Counted from the first letter of the stretch, positions 1 to 9,801 are shown. The stretch is 64,000 nucleotides of DNA from Myxosarcina sp. GI1 (GCF_000756305.1 NZ_JRFE01000017.1:1-64000); one strand, 5' to 3'. Made by a program: numbers and translations. The notes: a model not told the origin generated them from the letters alone.

Positions 1-93
1 GCAGTAGATTTACATGGTGGAGCGATCGCTATGGAAACTCAATTAGGACAAGGAACTACTTTTACCGTTGTTCTGCCTCATTTGACAAATTAA
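1..93 (+). CDS. C-terminal end of a sensor histidine kinase (partial)
   Basis: The window opens inside a reading frame that ends at the TAA at 91-93. The 30 visible residues include HGG and GQGTTFTVVLP, the G2 box and last strand of a GHKL (HATPase_c) ATP-binding domain as found at the end of sensor histidine kinases. The protein stops right after this domain, so no receiver follows. Input signal, partner and remaining domains lie outside the window. A relative such as a receiver-HATPase hybrid cannot be excluded. Confidence 0.75.
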   Translation, partial: AVDLHGGAIAMETQLGQGTTFTVVLPHLTN

Positions 94-240
94 TATCTGA
101 CCTTAAGCAGTACGTACCGAAAATTGGGGTTGTTGGTTGTTTGTTATTATATTAGTTGAATACCTACTAACCAATAACTATTAACCACTACCCGCTAATT
201 ACAAATTGATGAGCGCGTAACATCAGTTAACAAGTACTTG

Positions 241-1452
241 CTAACTACTAACAGCTACTTGCGACTTTAGTTTGAATATTTTTTCAATTGCCTCCTCTAC
301 TACTCTATCTGGTGTTGAAGCCCCAGAAGTAATTCCCACAGTAATTTTGCCTTCAGGCAACCAGTCGCGTGCTACTTCAATTTCTTTTCCTAAAGGCTTA
401 TGTTCGAGATGGATGCGGTCGAGTATTCGATCTACACTGTCGATATGATAAGAAGTAATACCGTGTTCGATCGCAATTTCTTGGAGATGGGTGGTGTTAG
501 AAGAATTAAAACCGCCAATGACTAACATTAAAGTTAAGTCTTCTTTGACTAAATTAAGAATCGCATCCTGTCTTTCTTGAGTAGCATCGCAGATAGTATT
601 AAAACTCATAAAATGCTCGTTTAACTCGGTAGGACCATATTTCTTCAGCATGGTCTGCTCGAATAACTTTCCAATTTGCTCGGTTTCGCTTTTAAGCATA
701 GTAGTTTGATTGGCAATTCCTACCTGTTGCAAATCTCGGTCGGGATCGAAGCCTGAAGAGTGTGCATTAGCAAATTTAGCTAAAAATTCGGCTTTATCTC
801 CCCCATGCAGAATATAGTTAGCGACATACTCTGCCTGCTCTAAATTTAAAACTACTAAATAGCAGTCGGCAAAAGAAGTAGTGGCAATAGTTTCTTCATG
901 AGCGTATTTACCGTGAACGATCGAAGTGTAGTTGCGTTTTTTATGTTTTTCTACTGAAGTCCAAACTTTAGATACCCAAGGACAGGTAGTATCGACGATC
1001 TTACAACCCTTGCGATCGAGCAACTGCATTTCCTGTACGCTCGCCCCAAAAGCGGGTAAAATGACCACATCACCCGAACCTACTACTGAAAAATCTTTTT
1101 CTCCGTTTACCACTTCAATAAAGCCAACGTTCATATCCCGCAAACGTTGATTGACTGAGGGGTTATGAATAATTTCGTTAGTAATCCAAATCTTTTCGTT
1201 GGGAAAATGCTGGCGCGTTTCATAAGCCATAGCTACAGCGCGTTCTACACCCCAGCAAAAACCAAAAGCTTCAGCCAGCCTGATAGTTACGTCTCCTCGC
1301 TCTAGTCTATAGTAAGAATCGCGAATGGTCTGAATTAAACTACTTTGATACTCGCTATTCATTACCCCCGCAATTTCTGCTTCTTTGCCAAACCCGCGAC
1401 GGTGATAGTTTTCAGATTTTTGTAGAGAACGTTTAAAAGCTTTGGTATCCAT
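241..1452 (-). CDS. ispH: 4-hydroxy-3-methylbut-2-enyl diphosphate reductase (IspH/LytB)
   Basis: Last enzyme of the MEP isoprenoid pathway: a cytosolic [4Fe-4S] enzyme that reduces HMBPP to isopentenyl and dimethylallyl diphosphate, which feed carotenoids, the chlorophyll side chain and quinones. The three cluster cysteines are visible: [12 protein letters not shown] (Cys66), VDTTCPWV near residue 155 and [10 protein letters not shown] near 290. [14 protein letters not shown] near the C-terminus is the family substrate-binding end. At 403 residues it is the long cyanobacterial/plant form with a roughly 50-residue N-terminal extension rather than the shorter E. coli form. It stands alone between a kinase tail and a membrane protein gene on the same strand. 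The start at 1452 gives the length normal for cyanobacterial IspH. Confidence 0.96.
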   Translation of the reverse strand: MDTKAFKRSLQKSENYHRRGFGKEAEIAGVMNSEYQSSLIQTIRDSYYRLERGDVTIRLAEAFGFCWGVERAVAMAYETRQHFPNEKIWITNEIIHNPSVNQRLRDMNVGFIEVVNGEKDFSVVGSGDVVILPAFGASVQEMQLLDRKGCKIVDTTCPWVSKVWTSVEKHKKRNYTSIVHGKYAHEETIATTSFADCYLVVLNLEQAEYVANYILHGGDKAEFLAKFANAHSSGFDPDRDLQQVGIANQTTMLKSETEQIGKLFEQTMLKKYGPTELNEHFMSFNTICDATQERQDAILNLVKEDLTLMLVIGGFNSSNTTHLQEIAIEHGITSYHIDSVDRILDRIHLEHKPLGKEIEVARDWLPEGKITVGITSGASTPDRVVEEAIEKIFKLKSQVAVSS

Positions 1453-1524
1453 TTATTAAAGGCAATAAGATTTTCATTACTAGGATAATTTTAAGCCAAG
1501 TTCAGTTAATAAACAGAATTGACG

Positions 1525-3024
1525 CTAATTTTGCACGATCTTACGAATACTTCTAGTTTGTTCCAAGATATCTTCCACATCCTCGGCTGAGAGACGTTCG
1601 ACGTAATTAATTTTAATTTCTTCGAGTAGATCTATTAGTAAAAACTCAATTTTATCCAAACTTGCTTGAGCTTGAAGTTCGGAAGTAAAAGTTTTATTGA
1701 TGTTGACAAGTAAGCTGTCTAACAGACGCTCGAACTGTTTGTCTTCTTGTAATACTCCCTGTAACGCACTACTAAAAGCAGAATATGTCTGGGACACCAA
1801 CTGTTGACTGAGGTTGGTTACGGCTCTCTCTCCTCCTGGAAGCCTTTTAATACCGCGATAGGCAGAACTTTGTTCTAAAGCCTTCTGTACACTGTATTGC
1901 ATTAATGTCTCTGCTTCGGGCTGAATGGCAGGTAAGACTCTTTCGGCAATTACTTTAGCTAGAATTCTAACAATTTCGGCAAGTTCGTTAGTGTTATTAA
2001 TATCTACATAGGTATTTGCAGGCGATCGCGATAAAATTTTAGCAATATCTCCCTGACGAATTGAAGTTTGTATTTGACCGATTAAACGAATAAATACAAC
2101 TTCAGTAACGTCTTCGGCAATTCCTGCCACTAAACCCTGACTGGCTTGTCTTTGAATAGCATCGAGATTAATAATTTTAGCTTGATTGAGACGAATAGTT
2201 ACGGGAATAATTCTCAACCATCGCCAAAAAGGAATTAAAAAGAATAGATCGTACCATCGCCACAGCATGGCATCAAGCCAACTAACTCCAGTGCGACGAC
2301 GACTGATAAACAAAGTACGAATTAAAAATTCTAAACCAAAAATAACCCCAAACGGAAAATCTATAAAACCGAAGTAGTCAACATAGCCGCCATTTTCGCT
2401 GAGATAACGGTAGTAGTTTCTGGCAAATAATGGCTGAATTTCTGTATCGAAAAAGCTTAGTTCTTCGGCTACTTTGCCTTCTAAATGATTAACGCTCCAA
2501 AATTGCCAAAAAGCCTGTTTGGCAGATTGACTGGTATTGGGAAGATGCTGGCGCATTCTGTTTTTAATTTGTTCGAGAATACCCGATTTACCAGCTTCAG
2601 CAAAGGGATCGCTGTCAATAATCTCAAGGCTGCGACGGCGTAAATCTCCCAGTATGTTGGTAACATTTTTAGAAGTAACCTCACTACCTTGGGCTAACTC
2701 TTGCTTTAACCGTTCTACTAGAGCTAAGTATTGTTCTGTATCGCGATTGGCAACTATGCCTTTAACCTGGTCGTATTGCGTGACCGACTGCGAAATAGAA
2801 GGAGGAAGCAAATCTACTTCAATTCCCTCTAATTCAAAATATGCAGTTTTAATATCGCCAATACTAACTCGACCCGAATACCAAAAGTCTCTTAAAGGTA
2901 TATAAGTTAAGTTAAAAATAACTAACAATAGGTTGATGACAGCAATAAAAGCCATCAAGCGTTCAAACCATAAATTTTTGCGACGGCGTTTAACTTTAGT
3001 TTTGGTATTTCTAACAATAGTCAC
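1525..3024 (-). CDS. conserved membrane protein with channel-like S1-S4 segments
   Basis: I cannot assign a function. The 499-residue protein has a basic N-terminus (KVKRRRK), a first membrane segment at about 20-45, and a soluble region at about 50-200. A second hydrophobic block at about 220-285 contains RTLFISRRRTG and FWRWLRIIPVTIRL. That block resembles the voltage-sensor-like part of ion channels (inference). The C-terminal 200 residues are soluble and helical, with probable amphipathic or coiled-coil stretches. No selectivity-filter motif was seen, so an active channel is not claimed. The downstream TetR gene lies about 34 bases upstream on the same strand, so the regulator and this protein could be cotranscribed. 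Confidence 0.7.
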   Translation of the reverse strand: MTIVRNTKTKVKRRRKNLWFERLMAFIAVINLLLVIFNLTYIPLRDFWYSGRVSIGDIKTAYFELEGIEVDLLPPSISQSVTQYDQVKGIVANRDTEQYLALVERLKQELAQGSEVTSKNVTNILGDLRRRSLEIIDSDPFAEAGKSGILEQIKNRMRQHLPNTSQSAKQAFWQFWSVNHLEGKVAEELSFFDTEIQPLFARNYYRYLSENGGYVDYFGFIDFPFGVIFGLEFLIRTLFISRRRTGVSWLDAMLWRWYDLFFLIPFWRWLRIIPVTIRLNQAKIINLDAIQRQASQGLVAGIAEDVTEVVFIRLIGQIQTSIRQGDIAKILSRSPANTYVDINNTNELAEIVRILAKVIAERVLPAIQPEAETLMQYSVQKALEQSSAYRGIKRLPGGERAVTNLSQQLVSQTYSAFSSALQGVLQEDKQFERLLDSLLVNINKTFTSELQAQASLDKIEFLLIDLLEEIKINYVERLSAEDVEDILEQTRSIRKIVQN

Positions 3025-3032
3025 GCTTTTTC

Positions 3033-3067
3033 AGTTATCAATTATCAATTATCAATTATCAGTTATC
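3033..3067. repeat. heptanucleotide tandem repeat (RATTATC-type, five units)
   Basis: Five head-to-tail 7-base units (AGTTATC, three AATTATC, AGTTATC) fill the gap between two minus-strand genes. They run over the stop codon of the TetR gene (3059-3061). This is the pattern of cyanobacterial short tandemly repeated repetitive (STRR) sequences. Other heptad families occur at several more spacers in the window. Confidence 0.85.
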
Positions 3068-3712
3068 GACTGCTTTTTCCCGCGCTAAAACTCCATTTAA
3101 AAAGATATCAGAAATGCCTTCTGCCATTTCTTGAAGTGCTTGGGGAGAAGCATCGGGTTCGATAATGGTTTGGTTGGAGAAACCCGCGATCGCAAAAATG
3201 CCTAAAAATACTTGAGCCACTACTTTAGGGTTCATTTGGCGATAAATTCCTTTATTCATCGCCGTTTCAAAAAAGGCTTCGGCTACATCGGTCATTTTGG
3301 CGATCGTTTCTGTTTGAATGCGTTCTCTTAAATCGGGATGGTATTGAGCTTCGATAAAGCAAACCCTTAATAAGTTACTATTTTTACGCATATTAAACAT
3401 TCTACGACGCATGACTTGCGATATCGCTTTATAGCTACCCATTTCGCTTAATTCGGTGAGCAAGTCCGTTAAAATTTCTACCCATCCAGAAGTGGCAACT
3501 TCAATTAAAATTGCTTTTTTGTTGGGAAAGTGACGAAATAAAGTGCCTTCAGCTACTCCTGCGCGCTGTGCCAAGTCTTTGGTAGTCGTGCCTTCATAGC
3601 CTTTGTGGGCAAATAATACTAACGCAGCTTTTAAAATGCGAGTACGAGTGTCTGCTTCAGTATTTGCAGGTTTTCGTGCCTCTTTCCAGGTACGCTGAGA
3701 AAAAACTTGCAT
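3059..3712 (-). CDS. TetR/AcrR family transcriptional regulator
   Basis: A 217-residue DNA-binding repressor of TetR type. The N-terminal helix-turn-helix is clear at residues 20-70: TRTRILKAALVLFAHKGYEG, then TTTKDLAQRAGVAEGTLFRH with the family FPNKKAIL end. The remaining 150 residues are the helical ligand-binding and dimerisation domain, which varies between members, so the ligand cannot be predicted. The gene is divergent from the M16 peptidase gene (about 207 bases apart) and upstream of the channel-like membrane protein gene on its own strand. Either neighbour could be its target. Its stop codon lies inside a heptad repeat array, so the last residues may vary between strains. Confidence 0.9.
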   Translation of the reverse strand: MQVFSQRTWKEARKPANTEADTRTRILKAALVLFAHKGYEGTTTKDLAQRAGVAEGTLFRHFPNKKAILIEVATSGWVEILTDLLTELSEMGSYKAISQVMRRRMFNMRKNSNLLRVCFIEAQYHPDLRERIQTETIAKMTDVAEAFFETAMNKGIYRQMNPKVVAQVFLGIFAIAGFSNQTIIEPDASPQALQEMAEGISDIFLNGVLAREKAVDN

Positions 3713-3919
3713 AATAGTAAGGTAACGAGCAACTGAGTATGATAACGAGCGTAAATCGCGCTCTGACGGATTATGTCGAGCGTAGATTTATTCTCTTACA
3801 AGTAAACCCCGATCTCGGTGCTTCTTTACACATTGTCATCAAATCTTAATGACAACCATTTTAGTTAGGCTATGGTTTATTGGATCTATCGATAATTTTT
3901 ATTGACAACATAATTAATT

Positions 3920-5458
3920 ATGGTTTTTTGGCAGAAAAAGCAGATTTGTATATTTATTGCGGCGATCGCTTTATTTTGGAGTTTCTCTAGTAATGCTTAT
4001 GCTAGAGAAACCAAACCTCCACAAAATAGTTCGATTCAGCCCTATTTAGAAAGAGTAATCGATCGCATTAGTGAATTTACTCTCGATAACGGTATGAAGT
4101 TTATCGTTTTAGAAAATCACGACGCGCCAGTAGTTTCTTTTGTTACCTATGCCGATGTTGGTGGTGTGGACGAACCAAATGGCAAAACGGGAGTGGCTCA
4201 CTTTTTGGAACATTTGGCGTTTAAAGGCACTGAAGAAATTGGTACTACTAATTATCAAGCAGAAAAGAAATTACTTAAAAAGTTAGATCGTTTATTTGCT
4301 CGCATTGAGGTAGCAGAAGCTAAGGAAGACGCAGCCAAGATCGAGCAACTAACGCAACAGTTTATCGAAACACAGGCAGCCGCCAGCGAGTATGTCAAGC
4401 AAAATGAATATGGCAAAATTGTCGATACGGCAGGTGGTGTCGGTTTAAATGCAGCAACTTCTGCTGACTATACTAGTTATTTTTATAGCTTTCCTGCCAA
4501 CAAGTTGGAGCTTTGGATGTCTCTAGAGTCGGAAAGATTTCTCGAACCCGTATTTCGTGAATTTTATAAAGAAAAGCAGGTGATTTTAGAAGAAAGACGG
4601 ATGCGTACCGATAATTCGCCAATTGGTAAAATGATTGAAGCTTTTTTAGATGCGGCTTATACAACTCACCCTTACAAACGTCCTGTAATTGGCTATCGAG
4701 AAGACTTATTAAATTTAACCAGAAAAGATGTCGATCGCTTTTTCGATACCTATTACGCACCTAATAATTTAACTGTTGCGATCGCAGGTGATGTCGATCC
4801 CGAGCGAGTTAAAGAGTTAGCCGAAGTCTATTTTGGACGCTTTAAAACTAGCTCTGCACCGAATCCCGTAACGGCAGTGGAACCGACTCAGGAAGAAACT
4901 AGAGAAGTAACTGTCAAATTTCCTTCCCAACCTTGGTATCTAGAAGGCTACCACATACCCGCCCTAACTCATCCCGACTATCCCGTATACGAAGTTATTG
5001 GCGAACTACTCAGCAGTGGCAGAACTTCCAGACTCTATCAATCTTTGGTAGAACAAAAACAAGTAGCTCTTTCGGCTGAAGGGTTTGCTGGTTTTCCAGG
5101 CAATAAATACCCCAATCTACTCTTAGTATACGCTTTAGTTGCACCTAATAAAAGCGTTGAAGATGTGGCAATAGCACTCAACGAGGAAATCGAACGGCTA
5201 AAAAATGAACCCGTAACGACAGTTGAATTAGAACGAGTAAAAACGCAGCTAAAAGCTAGCTTGCTACGCAGTCTTGATTCTAATTTAGGAATGGCAAACA
5301 TTTTAGCCGAATACGAAGCCAAAACGGGAAGTTGGCGCAATGTTTTTGATGAGTTGAAAAAGCTTGAAAAAATTACTCCCAAAGATATTCAGCGTGTAGC
5401 GCAGGCTACATTCGTTCCTGAAAATCGTACTATCGGGCGGTTGTTGCCTTCTGGTTAA
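3920..5458 (+). CDS. secreted M16 family zinc peptidase (pitrilysin type)
   Basis: A 512-residue inverzincin peptidase. An N-terminal signal peptide (residues 1-29, ending SSNAYA) predicts export. The inverted zinc motif HxxEH is intact in HFLEHLAFKG near residue 96, and the third ligand Glu is probably in SLESERF further on. Between them sits an extra charged helical insertion at about 120-165. Residues about 300-480 form the M16_C domain. The start ATG at 3920 gives a typical basic-hydrophobic signal. M16 genes often come as catalytic/non-catalytic pairs, but no partner gene follows. A 49-base palindromic repeat and the convergent ilvC gene come next. Confidence 0.92.
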   Translation: MVFWQKKQICIFIAAIALFWSFSSNAYARETKPPQNSSIQPYLERVIDRISEFTLDNGMKFIVLENHDAPVVSFVTYADVGGVDEPNGKTGVAHFLEHLAFKGTEEIGTTNYQAEKKLLKKLDRLFARIEVAEAKEDAAKIEQLTQQFIETQAAASEYVKQNEYGKIVDTAGGVGLNAATSADYTSYFYSFPANKLELWMSLESERFLEPVFREFYKEKQVILEERRMRTDNSPIGKMIEAFLDAAYTTHPYKRPVIGYREDLLNLTRKDVDRFFDTYYAPNNLTVAIAGDVDPERVKELAEVYFGRFKTSSAPNPVTAVEPTQEETREVTVKFPSQPWYLEGYHIPALTHPDYPVYEVIGELLSSGRTSRLYQSLVEQKQVALSAEGFAGFPGNKYPNLLLVYALVAPNKSVEDVAIALNEEIERLKNEPVTTVELERVKTQLKASLLRSLDSNLGMANILAEYEAKTGSWRNVFDELKKLEKITPKDIQRVAQATFVPENRTIGRLLPSG

Positions 5459-5466
5459 AAACAAAG

Positions 5467-5515
5467 GGGGCGATTCGCGTTGGCGTAAGCCTTCTCGCGA
5501 GAGTATCGCCCCTAC
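5467..5515. repeat. 49-bp palindromic interspersed repeat, copy 1
   Basis: The element begins GGGGCGATTCGCG and ends ATCGCCCCTAC, so its ends are inverted repeats. It contains an inner TCTCGCGAGA palindrome. A second copy at 8392-8440 is the same length and differs at two bases in that palindrome. This copy lies between the stop codons of the convergent M16 and ilvC genes, where the hairpin could act as a two-way terminator (inference). Confidence 0.85.
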
Positions 5516-5520
5516 AGGTA

Positions 5521-6516
5521 TTATTTTTGTTTCAACCAACTAAAGTGAGCGCGTACGTCTTTACCTACTTCTTCAATAGGATGAGCGGCTTCTTGACGGC
5601 GCATAGCGGTAAATCCTGGTTTGCCAGCCTGATTTTCTAAGACAAATTCGCGGGCAAATTGACCAGACTGAATTTCTTTAAGAATTTGGCGCATTTCGGC
5701 GCGCGTTTGTTCGTTAACGACACGATTGCCGCGAGTATAATCGCCATATTCGGCAGTGTTAGAAATACTATCGCGCATTTTTTCCAAGCCACCTTCAACG
5801 ATTAAATCGACGATTAACTTTACTTCGTGCAGACATTCAAAATAAGCTAGTTCTGGCTGATAACCTGCCTCGATCAAAGTTTCAAAACCAGTTTTAATTA
5901 AGGCACTCAAACCACCGCAGAGAACTGCCTGTTCGCCAAACAAATCGGTTTCGGTTTCTTCTCTAAAAGAAGTTTCTAAAATCCCAGCGCGAGTACCACC
6001 AATACCTCTAGCATAAGCCATAGCGCGATCGCGTGCCTGTCCCGAAGCATCTTGATAGATAGCAAATAAACAGGGTACACCTTGTCCTTGTTCGTAGGTG
6101 CGTCTGACTAAATGTCCAGGTCCTTTAGGGGCAACCATAAATACATCTACGGTTTCGGGGGGAACAATTTGTCCAAAGTGTATATTAAAGCCGTGAGCAA
6201 ATGCTAAAGCCTTACCTTGAGTTAAGTGTGGTGCAATTTCGTTAGTGTAAACCTGCTTCTGTACCTCATCGGGCAACAGAATCATAATTACATCTGCTGT
6301 TCGTGCGGCATCGTCTACGTTTTTAACTGTCAATCCTGCTGCTTCAGCTTTAGGTTTGGACTTGCTACCAGCATATAAGCCAACGATTACATTTACGCCA
6401 CTATCTTTGAGGTTGAGAGCGTGGGCATGTCCTTGGGAACCATAACCAATAATCGCCACGGTTTTATCTTTAAATAAATCTAAATTAGCATCTTCGTCAT
6501 AATACATCCGCGCCAT
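5521..6516 (-). CDS. ilvC: ketol-acid reductoisomerase (NADP+)
   Basis: Second common step of valine, leucine and isoleucine synthesis. It isomerises and reduces acetolactate or acetohydroxybutyrate with NADPH and Mg2+. The Rossmann motif [18 protein letters not shown] is at about residues 23-40. [13 protein letters not shown] and the Mg-binding Glu/Asp-rich segment [15 protein letters not shown] follow at about 195. The C-terminal knotted domain ends with [11 protein letters not shown]. At 331 residues it is the class I (short) enzyme normal for cyanobacteria. The ATG at 6516 is preceded by a GGAGAAAT-type ribosome site on the minus strand. The gene is monocistronic and convergent with the M16 gene. 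Confidence 0.97.
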   Translation of the reverse strand: MARMYYDEDANLDLFKDKTVAIIGYGSQGHAHALNLKDSGVNVIVGLYAGSKSKPKAEAAGLTVKNVDDAARTADVIMILLPDEVQKQVYTNEIAPHLTQGKALAFAHGFNIHFGQIVPPETVDVFMVAPKGPGHLVRRTYEQGQGVPCLFAIYQDASGQARDRAMAYARGIGGTRAGILETSFREETETDLFGEQAVLCGGLSALIKTGFETLIEAGYQPELAYFECLHEVKLIVDLIVEGGLEKMRDSISNTAEYGDYTRGNRVVNEQTRAEMRQILKEIQSGQFAREFVLENQAGKPGFTAMRRQEAAHPIEEVGKDVRAHFSWLKQK

Positions 6517-6835
6517 AACTATTTCTCCTAAAACACTCTATATCTCGTAGGGTCATTATAATTTTTCTGAAGCGATCGCGATAGACAATAGCTTTGAAGG
6601 TAGCTATAGTTTTTTTCTATAGCTAAAGTAGGGCGATCGCTTTGTCTTCTCAGGGAAACTCTACAATACAACACTTACTATATATCTTCACAAGTTCTTC
6701 AATTTAATCCTATATAAAAAAAACATTAGCTCAGACAAGTATCTGTAATTGGTTAGCAAAACATCGTTATTTGTGTATATGTTTTTATAAACGAAATTGA
6801 GCTACCAAGCGAGAGCATAACCAGAGGTATTGGAA
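6517..6835. other. intergenic region between divergent ilvC and usp
   Basis: A 319-base AT-rich spacer carrying promoters for both divergent neighbours. It contains two HIP1-type GCGATCGC sites and a small hairpin with arms TATAG/CTATA around 6603-6623. No open frame, RNA gene or recognised operator was found. Confidence 0.6.
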
Positions 6836-7363
6836 ATGACCAAAAAAATTTTAGTAGCCGTAGATATTTCTGAAAGAGATCGATCTGTCCTTAATACAGC
6901 AGTCTCTTTAGCCAAAAGTATGGAAGCTTCACTAATGCTGTTGCATATTTTGACTGAAGACGAAGCAGGCTACCCTATATTACCAACTTATGCTTATTAT
7001 CCTCTGATAAACGACCGCAATTATGAGCTTTATCAACAAAAACTAGAAGAATACAAACAGTGGGGAATCGATTTTTTACAAAATTTGACAGAAGAGGCAA
7101 TAGCGGCAGGAGTTAAAACAGAATACACCCAACTTACTGGCAATCCAGGACGAACTATCTGTGAAATAGCTGATAACTGGTCGGCAGATTTGATTTTAGT
7201 CGGTAGCCGAGGCTTAAAAGGACTTAAAGAAATATTTCTTGGCAGCGTTAGTAATTACGTTACCCACTATGCACCTTGTTCGGTATTAATCGTCCGTAGA
7301 ACTAAAGAAGAGCGAGACAATTTAGATGCTGCTGGCGCAACAGAACGACAAAATGTCTATTAA
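6836..7363 (+). CDS. universal stress protein (UspA family)
   Basis: A single-domain Usp of 175 residues, a soluble alpha/beta nucleotide-binding protein. It begins MTKKILVAVD, the usual first strand with the Asp that contacts adenine. It ends with the ATP-binding signature G-2x-G-9x-G-S in GSRGLKGLKEIFLGS, followed by APCSVLIVRR. The signature suggests an ATP-binding Usp rather than the UspA non-binding class. I chose ATG 6836, with AGAGG eight bases upstream, over the in-frame TTG at 6830. An insert at about residues 45-70 (YPILPTYAYYP) is longer than in minimal Usps. The physiological trigger is unknown. Confidence 0.92.
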   Translation: MTKKILVAVDISERDRSVLNTAVSLAKSMEASLMLLHILTEDEAGYPILPTYAYYPLINDRNYELYQQKLEEYKQWGIDFLQNLTEEAIAAGVKTEYTQLTGNPGRTICEIADNWSADLILVGSRGLKGLKEIFLGSVSNYVTHYAPCSVLIVRRTKEERDNLDAAGATERQNVY

Positions 7364-7588
7364 TTTAATTTGTAAAGATAATCATCGTTCCCGTTCTTCA
7401 CACAAACCTCAAGTTTTATTTGTAGAATATCCGAGCATAAAGTAATCGATTTTAACTTTGTATTTCGGACAAAACTAAAAAATAATTTTGTGGTTTTATT
7501 TTGCTGTAAATAGCTTACTAAAAAGTGAATTATTCTACTTTTGTCTGACAAAAGCAAGCGAGATATTAGTAGTATAAACAGAGGGATT

Positions 7589-8122
7589 ATGAAAACTTCA
7601 CAACTACTTCGTCAATACAGATACGGAATATTAGATTTTAAAGGTGCAAATCTACACTCTGCTAATCTTAAAGCTGTCAATCTTACGCGAATTAATTTAA
7701 CACAAGCAGATTTAAGTGAAGCAGACTTGAGTAATACAGATTTGAGCGGTGCTTGTTTGCAACAGGCTAACTTAACCAATGCCGATCTGAATAATGCTAG
7801 TTTGGTAGGTGTAAATTTATCGGAAGCCAACTTAATTGGTGCCGACTTAGAAAATACCAATCTTAGAGGTGCCGATTTAAGCGGCGTAGATTTACGTTGT
7901 GCTAATCTACAACAAGCAGACTTACGCAGTGCCAATCTAACAGATGCCGATCTGAGTGGTGCAGACTTAACTAATGCCGATCTGACCGATGCTAAACTTG
8001 CTGGCACCGATCTTTCCGTAGCAAAAACTCAAGGTACTAATTTAAATCGCTTAAGTTGGGATGAAGGTGAAAGAAAACAAGAACATACTTCTCACCATTG
8101 GGTGACTTGGTCGGGAAAATAA
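7589..8122 (+). CDS. pentapeptide-repeat protein
   Basis: A 177-residue protein made almost entirely of A(D/N)LxX repeats between about residues 20 and 155, predicted to fold as a right-handed quadrilateral beta helix. There is no signal peptide or membrane segment, so it is probably cytosolic. The ATG at 7589 is preceded by AGAGGG and gives the conserved-looking start MKTSQLLRQYRYG. The earlier TTG at 7541 has no good ribosome site. The C-terminal 30 residues are non-repetitive and include WDEGERKQEH. The function of such proteins is usually unknown; some mimic DNA or bind gyrase, but nothing here indicates that role. A second pentapeptide protein, exported, lies at 13136. Confidence 0.9.
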   Translation: MKTSQLLRQYRYGILDFKGANLHSANLKAVNLTRINLTQADLSEADLSNTDLSGACLQQANLTNADLNNASLVGVNLSEANLIGADLENTNLRGADLSGVDLRCANLQQADLRSANLTDADLSGADLTNADLTDAKLAGTDLSVAKTQGTNLNRLSWDEGERKQEHTSHHWVTWSGK

Positions 8123-8558
8123 ACAAATGTTTCTAATAAGCAATCGAATATATTTTAAATTGAGCGATCGCATGTACGTATTTAAGTGCGATCGTTCTTT
8201 TATTTAATCGAACTCGATGATGTTACCGCGTATCCTAATGTAGATTATCTATTTATAGCGATCTCAGAGTATAAAATGGACAATATTCGTAAAGAGCGAT
8301 CGCCAAACAACATTCGCCTATATATTATCAATAATCCCCTATCTTGGCATCAAGACCAATTGCATTTCGATAATCCATCCAAATGGTAGTAGGGGCGATT
8401 CGCGTTGGCGTAAGCCTTCTCGTAAGAGTATCGCCCCTACCGATAATACTGTTTTTTTTGCACGATAATCAAAATTATAGATCATGGCGCGATCGTGCTT
8501 TCATTAATGCTGTAAACATTTATATTTTCTTATTCTACCAAAATATCAATTTTTATAT
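8123..8558. other. intergenic region with palindromic repeat; no supported gene
   Basis: A 436-base spacer between the pentapeptide gene and the broken TraB/GumN gene. It holds copy 2 of the 49-bp palindromic repeat and several GCGATCG sites. Short open frames at 8186-8389 and 8383-8589 have no ribosome site, and the second runs through the repeat, so I do not call them genes. Confidence 0.6.
8389..8440. repeat. 49-bp palindromic interspersed repeat, copy 2
   Basis: This copy has perfect 11-base terminal inverted repeats, GTAGGGGCGAT and ATCGCCCCTAC (8389-8399 and 8430-8440). The core differs from copy 1 only where CGCGAG becomes CGTAAG. It has the same orientation as copy 1 and has no coding capacity. 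It looks like a non-autonomous palindromic element of the kind widespread in cyanobacterial spacers. Confidence 0.85.
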
Positions 8559-9563
8559 TTATTCTTCCGTCAAGCGAAAATCATTATGAAATCTTCTTAT
8601 TTTGTATCCTTTTTGTTTTAATAATTGAATAATACTTTGTTCTCCTACCAAATGTCCTGCGCCAACTACCACTAAACTGTCTTGTTCTTATTTTAAAAAT
8701 TGTTCTATTTTTGGTATCCAATTACGATTTCTAGCAAATAATAAAGATTCGCAGGTGTTAGCATCTTTTTTACACCAATCATTAATAGAAGCCTCTATAT
8801 GCTCTGTATTTCCTGCATCTATATTACTAATCAGTAAGTCTAATTCTGAAGTATCTAGTAATCCTTCATAAGCAGGTTTTGACTGAATTATTGAGTTTAC
8901 AGCAGCTAGAGTTGTTTCTAAATCCATAGAAATAAATAAATCTATAATTTTTTCTATTTGATAGTTTATAGTCTCTAAACCTGTAATTGTTTTGTTTGTA
9001 GACTGAGATTTTTTGGCAATCATCGGATCTAAACCACATTCAGAGCTATATCCCGTTTGTGTTTGAGTTGTCTGTGACATTTGAGTTGACCAATACATCC
9101 ACATGAAAACCCATGGTTTTAAATAGGAAATTTTTTCGATAGGCAATTCAAAAGCTTCTGTTTTCTGCTTCAGAAGCTCATAAGTTTTAGGATCTAAAAT
9201 TTCTTTCAAACTTTCACTAGTATCGTTAGGAATACCTCGATCGTAAATTAATTTTTTTAAAGTCTCTTGTATTTTCGGTTGTAAATCGGGATCTTGTATT
9301 GAATCTAGTTCAAAAACTACTGTTTCAGCATCACTAAAAGCGTGTTCAAAAGCTGGCGATTGCAACTGACAATTTTTGCCTATATGATAAGTTCCCAAAA
9401 TATAAGTACTATAAAGACTTCCAGGTTTTGGATCGACTCTCCAGAGTAAAAGCTTTTGTTCTTCTATTGGTGTTTCATTTGCCAAACAAGGAGCTATTAA
9501 AAAGTTAGTAATAATAAAAGGAAAAATACTTACAAAACCAAATATTTTTTTGAAACTTATCAT
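8559..9563 (-). pseudogene. TraB/GumN family protein, interrupted by one in-frame stop
   Basis: The open frame runs 9563-8688 (291 residues) and then meets TAA at 8688-8690. Translation in the same frame beyond it continues EQDSLVVVGAGHLVGEQSII and ends at TAA 8559-8561. VVVGAGHLVGE is the signature end of TraB/GumN proteins, so the C-terminal 42 residues have been cut off by a nonsense codon (CAA to TAA is the simplest change). The N-terminus has a signal peptide (to about residue 28, ending CLANE). SLYSTYILGTYHIG is the family's N-terminal motif with a conserved His. TraB/GumN proteins resemble Tiki metalloproteases, in which both GxxH motifs matter, so the short product is probably inactive. 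A base-call error would restore 334 residues. Confidence 0.85.
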
Positions 9564-9588
9564 TTTTATAAATAAATAATCAAATATA

Positions 9589-9801
9589 TTATATTGAAGA
9601 TGGATATCTTACTACATAGTATTCTTGCCAAAATAATAGCCGCAATAAGATAGAGTTAACTTTTATCAAAGCTTTTAAAAATAGTCTTTCGGCTTTATAT
9701 TTTCTTAAATCATCATTTTTTTTAGAAAAATTTAAAATATTTTGATTGGCGTTTGTCATTGCGCCAGACCCATACATCACCAAAAATGCAAGAATAAACA
9801 T
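9589..9801 (-). CDS. small hypothetical protein
   Basis: A 70-residue frame that ends 25 bases upstream of the TraB/GumN start, on the same strand. It has a hydrophobic first 15 residues, then a basic, Leu-rich body with [15 protein letters not shown]. It matches no family I recognise. No clear ribosome site precedes the ATG at 9801. It may be a real short gene, a 5' fragment of the degraded TraB locus, or chance. Confidence 0.25.
   Translation of the reverse strand: MFILAFLVMYGSGAMTNANQNILNFSKKNDDLRKYKAERLFLKALIKVNSILLRLLFWQEYYVVRYPSSI

Noticed and set aside
4473-5539. Several minus-strand frames under the M16 gene
   Set aside because: Shadows of a clearly functional peptidase gene; no family features and no ribosome sites.
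7612-8007. 131-residue minus-strand frame
   Set aside because: It is the antisense shadow of the pentapeptide repeats; its Ser/Leu/Ala repetition mirrors the sense repeat.
8186-8589. Two short + strand open frames (67 and 68 residues)
   Set aside because: No ribosome site, non-ATG or repeat-embedded starts. The second runs through the palindromic repeat and antisense to the TraB tail.
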